7,689 nt of DNA from JBEKYH01 sp049511115 (GTDB taxonomy: Bacteria > Planctomycetota > Phycisphaerae > Tepidisphaerales > Tepidisphaeraceae): contig JBEKYH010000237.1 of NCBI GenBank assembly GCA_049511115.1, forward strand, positions 1-7,689, given 5' to 3'. Below, piece after piece: positions 1 through 6,156 of the stretch; position 1 is the first letter of the stretch, and every line of letters starts with the position of its first letter. The notes under the pieces were generated by a model. That model was not told the origin of the DNA. It ran no database searches and saw only the letters and a list, made by a program, of their open reading frames with translations. The translations under genes were made by a program, and so were the position numbers.

Positions 1-78
1 GTAGAGAGTAGAAGGTAGATGCTCGCCCCGCCTCCCTACTCCCCATCTACTCTCCACTTTCTACTGTTCTACTCTCTC
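1..78. repeat. Heptamer-word tract forming an imperfect inverted repeat
   Basis: The left arm reads as three 7-base words of the form GTAGANN (1-7, 8-14, 15-21). The right part carries the complementary word, YTCTACT-like, at 34-40, 45-51, 52-58 (CTCCACT variant), 59-65 and 66-73. Bases 1-20 match the reverse complement of 45-64 at 16 of 20 positions, so the tract could fold into a hairpin with a loop of about 24 bases. The left arm has TAG at 2, 9 and 16, which covers all three forward frames; the right part has CTA at 36, 47, 61 and 69, covering all three reverse frames. No gene is visible here. The function is unknown; simple-sequence drift is the plain alternative. Confidence 0.7.
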
Positions 79-102
79 GCGGCAATGCCGCGTCCCCGTC
101 CT

Positions 103-137
103 CCTCAGTCCTCAGTCCTCGGCCCTTAGTCCTCCGT
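103..137. repeat. Five tandem heptamers, CCTCAGT family
   Basis: Five abutting 7-base units are visible: CCTCAGT, CCTCAGT, CCTCGGC, CCTTAGT and CCTCCGT. The tract ends 24 bases before the ATG of the glutamate dehydrogenase frame, so it lies where its promoter or leader would be. I see no clear -35/-10 pair or Shine-Dalgarno sequence in this spacer. On the reverse strand the unit reads ACTGAGG and contains TGA (TAA in the fourth unit). It is a different word from the tract at 1-78 but has the same period. Confidence 0.75.
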
Positions 138-161
138 CCCATTGCCGTGTAAAATGCTCCC

Positions 162-1469
162 ATGACCACCCAACCCCCGCTCTCCCCATCCGGTCCCCAA
201 ACCGACCGTCTCACCGCCAAAGGCCAACACTCCCCCTTCTGGCAGCACGCGCATCTCTACTTCGACCGCGTCTACCAGACCATGAACCTCGACCCGACCT
301 GGCGGGCCGTCCTCGCTTCGCCCAAGCGGGTGCTGACTGTTTCCTGCCCCGTGCGGATGGACGACGGCACCATTCAGGTATTCACGGGCTACCGCGCCCA
401 GCATTCCAACGCCCGCGGCCCGTTCAAAGGCGGCATCCGCTATGACCCGTCGGTCGATCGCGATGAGGTCATGGCACTGGCCATGCTCCAGACCTGGAAA
501 AACGCCCTGGTCGATCTCCCCTTCGGCGGCGCCAAGGGCGGCGTGGTCTGCAATCCGCGCACGCTGTCGCTCGCCGAAAAGGAACGCCTCACGCGCCGCT
601 ACACGATTGAGATCATGCCCATCATCGGCCCCAACGAGGACATCCCCGCCCCCGACGCCGGCACCGACGGGCAGGTCATGAGCTGGTTCCTCGACACCTA
701 CAGCATGATGGTCGGCCACCAGGTCCTCGGCGTCGTCACCGGCAAACCCGTCTCGCTCGGCGGCAGCGTCGGCCGCGAGGAAGCCACCGGGCGCGGCGTG
801 ATGAACATCCTCCGCAAATTCCTCGCCACGCAAAACAAAACCATCGAGGGAACGCGCATCGCCGTCCAGGGCTTCGGCAACGTCGGCTTTCACACCGCCC
901 GGCTGCTCGAAGAGCGCGGCGCGACCATCGTCGCCATCAGTGAGCGTGCCAGCGGCGTGCACAGCGAAAAGGGAATCGACGTAGACGCCCTGGGCCGCTT
1001 TTACCGCGAGAATGGCAGCCTCAATGATTATCCCGACGCCGACGCCGTGACCAATGATGAGCTGCTCGCCTGCGATTGAGATGTGCTGATTCCCGCCGCG
1101 TTGGAAGGGACGGTGGATGTCCAATCCGCCGAGAAAATTCAGGCCCACACGCTCGTTGAAGCCGCCAACGGCCCGACGACGCCGGCCGCCGACGAGATTC
1201 TGCGCGATAAGGGCGTTACCATCCTCCCCGACATCCTCGCCAACGCCGGCGGAGTGACGGTGAGTTATTTTGAATGGGTGCAGGGGTTGCAAAATTATTT
1301 CTGGGACTTAAAGCAGGTGCAGGACCAGTTGCAGAAGGTGATGGAAAAGGCTTTCGACGCCGTCAACGCCAAGGCCGACGCCGCCGACTGTGACTATCGA
1401 ACGGCCGCCTATACAATCGCGATTTCCAGCGTCGCCGAGTCGTGCCGGATGAAGGGTTTGTTTCCGTGA
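162..1469 (+). pseudogene. gdhA: Glutamate dehydrogenase (Glu/Leu/Phe/Val family) interrupted by an in-frame TGA
   Basis: This family interconverts glutamate with 2-oxoglutarate plus ammonia, using NAD(P), in the cytoplasm. The frame encodes about 434 residues, normal for the small hexameric bacterial enzyme, but TGA at 1077-1079 (codon 306) splits it. Upstream of the stop are the substrate-domain signatures FKGGIRY (Lys89), QTWKNAL (Lys113), PFGGAKGG (Lys125) and IPAPDAGTDG (Asp165); as I recall, these are the catalytic positions of the Clostridium symbiosum enzyme. The nucleotide-binding loop GFGNVG is at 237-242. The same frame then resumes with DVLIPAALEG, LVEAANGPTTPAAD, ILANAGGVTVSYFEWVQ (Ser368) and a C-terminal helix ending in GLFP. 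Translation stopping at 1079 would lose half the Rossmann domain and the returning C-terminal helix, and would be expected to be inactive. The ATG at 162 fits the family N-terminus, although no Shine-Dalgarno is seen. The terminal TGA falls where family members normally end. Family identity is very secure; whether the gene is dead, recoded or mis-sequenced is open. The choice of gdhA over gudB is not resolved. Confidence 0.9.
1077..1079 (+). other. In-frame TGA inside the glutamate dehydrogenase frame
   Basis: The flanking codons read Leu-Leu-Ala-Cys-Asp, TGA, Asp-Val-Leu-Ile-Pro-Ala-Ala, with no change of frame across the stop. In my knowledge of the family this segment often reads DCDVLIPAA or similar, so one base change from TGC or TGT (Cys) would give the observed TGA. 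Downstream only weak hairpins are seen: TTCC at 1090-1093 with GGAA at 1103-1106, or TCCC at 1091-1094 with GGGA at 1107-1110. These are not a convincing selenocysteine insertion element. A point nonsense mutation or sequence error is the simplest reading. Confidence 0.85.
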
Positions 1470-1494
1470 AATTTGTTCTCTTGAAAGAGGATTT

Positions 1495-2577
1495 ATGCGC
1501 GCCTGTGTGACCGGACAAGTTGGTGTGGACAAAGGCCCTTACCTGGAACAGGTCAAAGCCCTGGCCATTTCCCGCGGCCTCGATTTGGAAGTCTGCCACG
1601 TTGGCCAGATGATGTACCGCGAAGCGCCCGACGTCCCCGCCGGGCGCATTCTGAATTTGCCCATCACGCGATTGAACGCCCTGCGCCGCGCCGTTTTCAA
1701 GGAAATCCAAAGCATCTCGCAGCGCCACGAGCACGTCATCCTCAACACTCACGCCACCTTCCGCTGGCGGCATGGCCTTTTCTCCGCGTTCGATTTTGAC
1801 CAGATAAAACATTTTGAGGCCGATTGCTACATCACGTTGATCGACAACGTCGAAACCATCCATCAGCGGCTGCTGCGCGAGCATGACATCGACCATTCGC
1901 TGAAGGACATTCTCGTCTGGCGCGAGGAGGAGATTCTCGCCACCGAGATCATCGCCAACATCACCCGCGGCCACGGGCATTTCTTCCTCCTCAGCCGCGG
2001 CCGCGCCACGCCGACGGTGCAGACCGCGTCGCGCCTGCTGTTTGAACCCAATCGCAAAAAAGTCTACCTCTCCTTCCCCATGAGCCACGTGGCCGATCTT
2101 CCAGATACGCTGGCGCAGATCGACGCTTTTAAGGAGCAGATCAACGCCAAACTCACCAGCTTCGACCCCGGCGAGGTGGACGAGTTTGTCCTGCAGGCCC
2201 GCGCCTTGGCGGCTCTGGCCGACGGCCGCACCACGATAGAAGTCACCAGTTGCGAAGGCCCGATCACCTTGAAGGCCGCCGACGTGGCCCAGGTCAGCGG
2301 CGACATCATGGGCCAGATTTACGCGCGCGATTTCAAGATGATCGATCAGTCCGACATGATCGTGAGCCTCATCCCCGAATTAGCCAACGGCAAACCCGCC
2401 ATCTCCAGCGGCGTGGAGCGTGAACTCCACCACGCCTTCGAAGGCGGCAAAGAGGTCTACGTCGTCTGGGCCTGCACCGCGACCCCCAGCCCCTTCATCA
2501 CCGAAACCGCCACCCGCGTCTTCAAGAGCACGCAGGAGGCGATCGAGTATTTTCGGCAGCGCGGGTATATCGAGTAA
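1495..2577 (+). CDS. P-loop (adenylate-kinase-like) / nucleoside 2-deoxyribosyltransferase-like two-domain protein
   Basis: This 360-residue protein appears to have two nucleotide-related halves. Residues 1-180 look like a P-loop NTPase of the archaeal adenylate-kinase or AAA type: beta strand, then GQVGVDKG at 7-14, a strand ending VILNTHATFR (81-90) resembling the DTH segment of those kinases, and a basic, LID-like stretch near 120-145. The Walker A is degenerate: Lys13 is kept, but the usual Gly before it is Asp12 and the usual Ser/Thr after it is Gly14. Residues 188-355 resemble the nucleoside 2-deoxyribosyltransferase fold: KVYLSFPMS at 189-197, DMIVSLIPE at 287-295, SSGVERELHHA at 304-314, then KEVYVVW. 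By alignment of spacing (G, +4 E, +4 A), Glu310 sits where the family's catalytic glutamate lies. The start has a good Shine-Dalgarno, AGAGGA at 1486-1491, three bases before ATG. It follows the dehydrogenase frame by 25 bases and probably shares its transcript. The substrate is unknown; a nucleotide-sensing or base-exchange role is inference. Confidence 0.6.
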   Translation: MRACVTGQVGVDKGPYLEQVKALAISRGLDLEVCHVGQMMYREAPDVPAGRILNLPITRLNALRRAVFKEIQSISQRHEHVILNTHATFRWRHGLFSAFDFDQIKHFEADCYITLIDNVETIHQRLLREHDIDHSLKDILVWREEEILATEIIANITRGHGHFFLLSRGRATPTVQTASRLLFEPNRKKVYLSFPMSHVADLPDTLAQIDAFKEQINAKLTSFDPGEVDEFVLQARALAALADGRTTIEVTSCEGPITLKAADVAQVSGDIMGQIYARDFKMIDQSDMIVSLIPELANGKPAISSGVERELHHAFEGGKEVYVVWACTATPSPFITETATRVFKSTQEAIEYFRQRGYIE

Positions 2578-2581
2578 TCGA

Positions 2582-2599
2582 ACCGCCGCCGAGGGCGGT
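2582..2599 (+). terminator. Hairpin just after the two-domain gene
   Basis: ACCGCC at 2582-2587 is exactly complementary to GGCGGT at 2594-2599 with a 6-base loop, starting four bases after the stop codon at 2575-2577. The position suits a transcript 3' end, but no T-run follows, so intrinsic termination is doubtful. It may only protect the 3' end, or be chance in GC-rich DNA. Confidence 0.3.
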
Positions 2600-2640
2600 A
2601 GTGACAACGTGAGGCAGCGAAGAGACCACAGTTCTCTTCA

Positions 2641-2680
2641 CCTTGTCACCTTGTTACCTTGTTACCTTGTCACCTTGTCA
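2641..2680. repeat. Five tandem octamers, CCTTGTYA
   Basis: Five abutting 8-base units run CCTTGTCA, CCTTGTTA, CCTTGTTA, CCTTGTCA, CCTTGTCA. The only variation is a C/T change at position 7. The reverse complement, TGACAAGG, is the unit of the tract at 7281-7336, so this word occurs twice in the window in opposite orientations. Here the + strand is free of stop codons, while the minus strand has TGA or TAA every 8 bases, rotating through the frames. The tract lies between the stop at 2577 and the next gene. Confidence 0.85.
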
Positions 2681-2718
2681 GCCCCCCCGCGGCCGTGTTT
2701 TAATCCCCAAAGCCCCAA

Positions 2719-2764
2719 TTGCAGATTTTTCATTAAAATTAACTTGTATGGAGGCAGGATCATG
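2719..2764 (+). promoter_or_regulatory. AT-rich putative promoter and leader with strong Shine-Dalgarno
   Basis: The segment 2725-2746 is the most AT-rich stretch of the spacer. It contains TAAAAT at 2734-2739, matching a -10 box at five of six positions, but no -35 box at the right distance; TTGCAG at 2719-2724 is too close to it. GGAGG at 2750-2754 is a strong ribosome binding site seven bases before ATG at 2762. That ATG is not in the frame of the large gene that follows. The promoter call is tentative because planctomycete promoters are poorly defined. Confidence 0.3.
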
Positions 2765-2854
2765 CTAGATTGGCGATTGGGAGCGAAATGGGAAGGTTGC
2801 AGGCAAACAGATCGCGCTCGCGCCGGCGGCTGGCGATCGCTGTGCTGGCAGTAG
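2762..2854 (+). other. Possible 30-codon leader ORF overlapping the start of the pentapeptide gene
   Basis: ATG at 2762, placed seven bases after GGAGG, opens a 30-residue frame beginning MLDWRLGAKW and ending at TAG 2852-2854. It overlaps the signal-peptide codons of the large gene in a different frame. The peptide has no recognisable domain. It could be a leader peptide coupled to the large gene, the remnant of that gene's original start after a frameshift, or chance. The strong ribosome binding site is the only support. Confidence 0.2.
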
Positions 2855-5800
2855 AGGCATTGGGCGCGGGACAAGTCTCCGGGCAGATTCTAAACTATCA
2901 AACCGACCAGGTAATCCCCGGCACGCAAGGCATCACGCCCGGGCCAGGGATCGATTTGAGCGGGTGGAATTCGCCGGGGCATGAACTTGAATATGCGCTG
3001 CTGGGATCGGACGCATCCGTCTACGCGGGGCAAACGTTCAACCTCACGAACGCATCTTTCGCTGGCTCCGATCTGTCCTACGCTGTGCTGGGCTCAACCA
3101 ACTTGACTGACGCAAACTTCACTGGCGCAACTATCCAATCGGCTTCCTTTTCATCGAATTCCAGCCTAACGGCCAATCAGATTTACAGCAGCGCCAGTTA
3201 CGCCGCCGGCAATCTGACTGGCATGGACTTGTCGGAGGATAACCTAGCAGGCTGGAACTTCGCCAACCAGAATCTTTCCAACGCCAATCTCCTGGATGCG
3301 ACCCTTGAGAACGCCAGTTTTGCGGGCGCAACCGTCACTGGCGTGAACTTTGAGGGAGGGCGGCTCACGTCCAGCCAACTCTACAGCACCGCCAGCTACG
3401 CCGCCGGGAATCTGACCGGTATCCAACTTCAGGACACTAATTTTGCCGGTTGGAGTTTCGCGAATCAGACTATAAAAGGGATGGATTTCGGCTATGGAAG
3501 TGGACTCACCGCTGCGCAAATCTACAACACCGCCAGCTATGCAAACAAGGATCTGACCGGCGTTGGATTTGAGGACGATTCTCTATTCGGCTGGAGCTTT
3601 GCAAATCAGAACCTTACCAATGCCGACCTTTATCTGGCCAACTTGACCGCAGCTAACTTTACCGGCGCAGTCATAAACGGCGCAGACCTCGACCTCGCGA
3701 CCGGTTTTGGGGCAAGCCAACTCTATAGCACTGCGAGCTACGCCAGCGAGAATCTGTCTGGCATCGATCTTGAATATTATAATCTGTCGGGCTGGAGCTT
3801 TGCGAACCAGAATCTCACCAGGGCAGGTTTCGGTGGCTCGAACCTTATAAATTGCAATTTCAGTGGTGCGATCATTAATGGAGCAGGTTTTTCGTGTGGT
3901 TCTAACGGACTTAGCAGCAGTCAGCTTTACAGTACGGCCAGCTATGCTGTCGGAAACCTGACCAGCATTCATCTATCCGGGGACATGACCGGCTGGGACT
4001 TTTCGAACGAGAACCTTAGTGGGTCTTTCATACAATCTGCGATCCTGACCAATGCAAACTTCACCAATGCCAACTTTACCGATGCCAGACTTTCGTATTC
4101 GACGCTCACCAGTGCAAACATCACGAATGGGAACCTAACCAATGCCTTTGTTTCGTATGCAACGCTGACGGGTGCCAATCTTACTGGTGCAAATCTTACT
4201 GGTGCCCAGTTCGGATCATCGACCTTAACAAACGACCTACTCACCGGCGCAACTGTCAGTAGCGCAAACTTCGACAGCACCACCGGCTTTATCGCCGGCC
4301 AACTCTACAGCACGGCCAGCTATGCTAATAAAAACCTGACGGGGATCAGGCTTGATGAGGACAATTTGTCGGGCTGGAACTTTGCGGACCAGAACCTCAC
4401 GAGCGCGGGTCTGGGTTCCTCTACGCTAACGAACGCCGACTTCACCAACGCCAATCTCACGGGGGCGAACCTTTCTTTTTCTCCATTGACCAACGCAAAC
4501 TTTTCGGGGGCAATTGTCAAAGGCGCAGCATTCGATTCTAGCTCCTTGACAGCTACCCAGCTTCAGGCAACTGCCAGCTTTGCCGACCGAGATTTGGGCG
4601 GCGTTTCATTTCAGGCTGACAACATGTCCGGGTGGAACTTTGCGAGCCAGAACCTAAGCAACGCCGAATTTGATAATTCAAATCTATCCAACGCCATCTT
4701 TACAAATGCCAATCTGTCAAATGCCTCATTCGTGTGCTACCTTGCCGGAGCCGACCTTGCCGGCGCTAATCTGGTCAATGCGCAATTTCCTTTCGCGAAT
4801 CTGTCCGATGCCGATCTTCGCGGCGCAACCGGCTGGTCGCCCACCACAAGCACGTTCGACCAGAACACCATCCATCCCGACGGCTCAATCCAAAGCTTGG
4901 CGTTGCAGGCCAACGAAATGCTCATCATCAGAAACAACGCGATTCCCGTCACGGTCCAAACAACCGCCACCTTCGACCCCGCTTCCACCCTGCAATTCCA
5001 ACTGGATCAAAACTGGACTTCCCCAGTCGGCTTTGCCGCCAGCGTAACTCCCGCGTTGAACGGCACGCTGGACCTCGAATTCGCCTCCGACGTCGCCCCT
5101 GGCAGCCTCCTTGGAACTTCGTTCCAACTCTTCAACTTCAATGCCCCACTCGCCGCCGGCAACCAATTCGCCGCGACCACCACCACCCCCGGCTACACGT
5201 TCAACCTCTCCAACCTCTACACGACCGGCTCAGTAACGCTGGTCGGCGTGCCTGCCCTGACCGTCGGCACCGCCATAACGCCTGCGACAATGCAACTGCC
5301 AAACGGCGCCGGGCCGATGACTGCAACATCTTTGACCATCAATCCCGGCTCGACGTTGGACATTACGAACAACTCATTGGCCATCAACTACGCTCCCGGT
5401 AACAGCCCTGCCGTGACGATCCGGCAGTTGCTCGCCAGCGGTTACGCCAACAACACCTGGCTCGGCACAGGAATAGACAGCAGCGTGGCGGCGTTGAATC
5501 CAGGTCGATATGCCGTCGGCTACGCCGATGGAAACGTCGACCAAGGCACGGCGGCCGGCGCCAATCAGGTGCTTGTTGAGTACACTCTGGCCGGCGATGG
5601 GAATTTGGATGGAACGGTCAACTTCGCGGATTTGCTCGTCGTCGCGCAAAACTTCAATCACACGCTCGACACCCACGGCGACCCGATCGATTGGGCCGAC
5701 GGCGACTTCAATTACGACGGCGTGGTCAACTTCGCTGACTTGCTGCTGGTCGCGCAGAATTTCAACCAGAGCCTCGGCGCCGGCCAACTTAATCAACTCC

Positions 5801-5943
5801 CTGGATCATTCAGCGCGGCGTGGACTCTAGCGCTGGCCGATGTGCGGGAAGCTGACAGCAACAACGTGCCCGAACCCGCCTCAGCAACGCTCCTGGCCAT
5901 CGGCGCCGCATCACTCCTTGCTCGCCGCCGCAAACGGCAATAA
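2788..5943 (+). CDS. Secreted modular pentapeptide-repeat protein with dockerin-like repeats and PEP-CTERM anchor
   Basis: With ATG at 2788 the protein has 1051 residues. The first 33 form a signal peptide: a basic RSRSRRR stretch, hydrophobic LAIAVLAVEALGAG, and probable cleavage near VSG-Q. Residues about 35-700 are pentapeptide-type repeats, A(N/D)(L/F)xx, which in known members build a right-handed square beta-helix; they are grouped in seven modules opened by QxYxTASYA. Residues about 700-930 are Thr/Asn/Ala-rich and beta-like, with no family I can name. Two dockerin/EF-hand loops follow, DGNLDGTVNFAD (Asp937, Asn939, Asp941, Asp948) and DFNYDGVVNFAD (Asp973, Asn975, Asp977, Asp984), each followed by LL(V)VAQNF; they probably bind calcium. 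The tail is VPEP at 1027-1030, a hydrophobic stretch and RRRKRQ, the exosortase PEP-CTERM signal. GGGAG at 2779-2783 supports the ATG at 2788; TTG at 2770 would add six residues and lacks a well-placed ribosome binding site. Cell-surface or matrix placement is inferred; the ligand is unknown. Confidence 0.88.
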   Translation: MGRLQANRSRSRRRLAIAVLAVEALGAGQVSGQILNYQTDQVIPGTQGITPGPGIDLSGWNSPGHELEYALLGSDASVYAGQTFNLTNASFAGSDLSYAVLGSTNLTDANFTGATIQSASFSSNSSLTANQIYSSASYAAGNLTGMDLSEDNLAGWNFANQNLSNANLLDATLENASFAGATVTGVNFEGGRLTSSQLYSTASYAAGNLTGIQLQDTNFAGWSFANQTIKGMDFGYGSGLTAAQIYNTASYANKDLTGVGFEDDSLFGWSFANQNLTNADLYLANLTAANFTGAVINGADLDLATGFGASQLYSTASYASENLSGIDLEYYNLSGWSFANQNLTRAGFGGSNLINCNFSGAIINGAGFSCGSNGLSSSQLYSTASYAVGNLTSIHLSGDMTGWDFSNENLSGSFIQSAILTNANFTNANFTDARLSYSTLTSANITNGNLTNAFVSYATLTGANLTGANLTGAQFGSSTLTNDLLTGATVSSANFDSTTGFIAGQLYSTASYANKNLTGIRLDEDNLSGWNFADQNLTSAGLGSSTLTNADFTNANLTGANLSFSPLTNANFSGAIVKGAAFDSSSLTATQLQATASFADRDLGGVSFQADNMSGWNFASQNLSNAEFDNSNLSNAIFTNANLSNASFVCYLAGADLAGANLVNAQFPFANLSDADLRGATGWSPTTSTFDQNTIHPDGSIQSLALQANEMLIIRNNAIPVTVQTTATFDPASTLQFQLDQNWTSPVGFAASVTPALNGTLDLEFASDVAPGSLLGTSFQLFNFNAPLAAGNQFAATTTTPGYTFNLSNLYTTGSVTLVGVPALTVGTAITPATMQLPNGAGPMTATSLTINPGSTLDITNNSLAINYAPGNSPAVTIRQLLASGYANNTWLGTGIDSSVAALNPGRYAVGYADGNVDQGTAAGANQVLVEYTLAGDGNLDGTVNFADLLVVAQNFNHTLDTHGDPIDWADGDFNYDGVVNFADLLLVAQNFNQSLGAGQLNQLPGSFSAAWTLALADVREADSNNVPEPASATLLAIGAASLLARRRKRQ
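3178..4815 (+). repeat. Seven headed pentapeptide modules within the surface protein gene
   Basis: Module headers (Q-x-Y-x-T-A-S-Y-A and close variants) start at 3178, 3376, 3517, 3718, 3922, 4300 and 4558, that is residues 131, 197, 244, 311, 379, 505 and 591. Each header is followed by a shared block of about 30 residues, with L(T/S)G, then GWxFAxQNL, and then a run of pentapeptides. Header-to-header distances are 66, 47, 67, 68, 126 and 86 residues, so the header is conserved and the pentapeptide run varies. The DNA copies differ mainly at synonymous positions, suggesting old duplications kept by selection. The last module lacks the Tyr (QLQATASFA) and ends in pure pentapeptides, closing near DLRGATGW. 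Confidence 0.85.
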
Positions 5944-6001
5944 CGACCACGCGGCCGGCGGCCGAGAAGGTAGCGGGGTAGTAAGTCCAAAGCAGACCAG
6001 C

Positions 6002-6018
6002 GAGTCGAGAGTCGAGAG
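6002..6018. repeat. Short tandem heptamer GAGTCGA
   Basis: GAGTCGA occurs twice in tandem (6002-6008, 6009-6015), followed by GAG of a third copy. It lies 58 bases after the stop of the surface protein gene. The period of 7 matches the tracts at the left edge of the window, but the word differs and holds no stop codon on either strand. Confidence 0.5.
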
Positions 6019-6031
6019 CCCCCTCCCCGGC

Positions 6032-6075
6032 CCCTTCCCGCCTCTCCCCCGGAAATACCGGGGGCGGGGAAAGGG
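6032..6075. repeat. GC-rich palindromic element, possible transcript end
   Basis: A perfect 7-bp core, CCCCCGG at 6046-6052 with CCGGGGG at 6058-6064, encloses the loop AAATA. The stem continues past a T-C mismatch with 6041-6044 against 6066-6069 (one G-T pair), and past a bulge with CCCTT 6032-6036 against AAGGG 6071-6075, about 16 pairs in all. It is the most stable-looking structure in the window and sits between the surface protein gene and the CX4CH protein gene. No T-run follows, so it may be a Rho-assisted terminator, an mRNA-stabilising hairpin or one copy of a dispersed palindromic repeat. The remainder of 5944-6156 shows no gene. Confidence 0.6.
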
Positions 6076-6156
6076 CGCTGGCGATGTGTAAGCGGTTGGG
6101 CTGTCGCTTGGGGGGCGTCCTTGCTCACGGGCACGGCGAGCCTTAGGATTCCGGCC

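Noticed and set aside
1..140. CRISPR array or transposon end in the left-edge repeats
   Set aside because: The units are 7 bases long and abutting, without spacers. No transposase fragment or target-site duplication is visible, so they are simple tandem words.
1077..1079. Genome-wide reassignment of TGA as a sense codon
   Set aside because: The same gene ends with TGA at 1467-1469 exactly where the family ends, and the CX4CH gene also ends at TGA. Tryptophan is encoded by TGG throughout, so a general reassignment does not fit.
126..1292. Long open frame of 388 codons on the minus strand across the dehydrogenase region
   Set aside because: It lies opposite the conserved dehydrogenase codons, its translation is low-complexity Gly/Ala/Val/Asp with no motif, and GC-rich third positions commonly leave the antisense frame open. 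Its stop falls in the heptamer tract.
1363..2088. Minus-strand open frame of 241 codons across the dehydrogenase and P-loop gene junction
   Set aside because: It spans two conserved + strand genes, has no domain features, and its composition mirrors the opposite strand.
2641..2680. Iteron-type replication origin formed by the octamer tract
   Set aside because: The unit is only 8 bases, no replication initiator gene or dnaA box is seen nearby, and the same word occurs at a second ordinary gene border.
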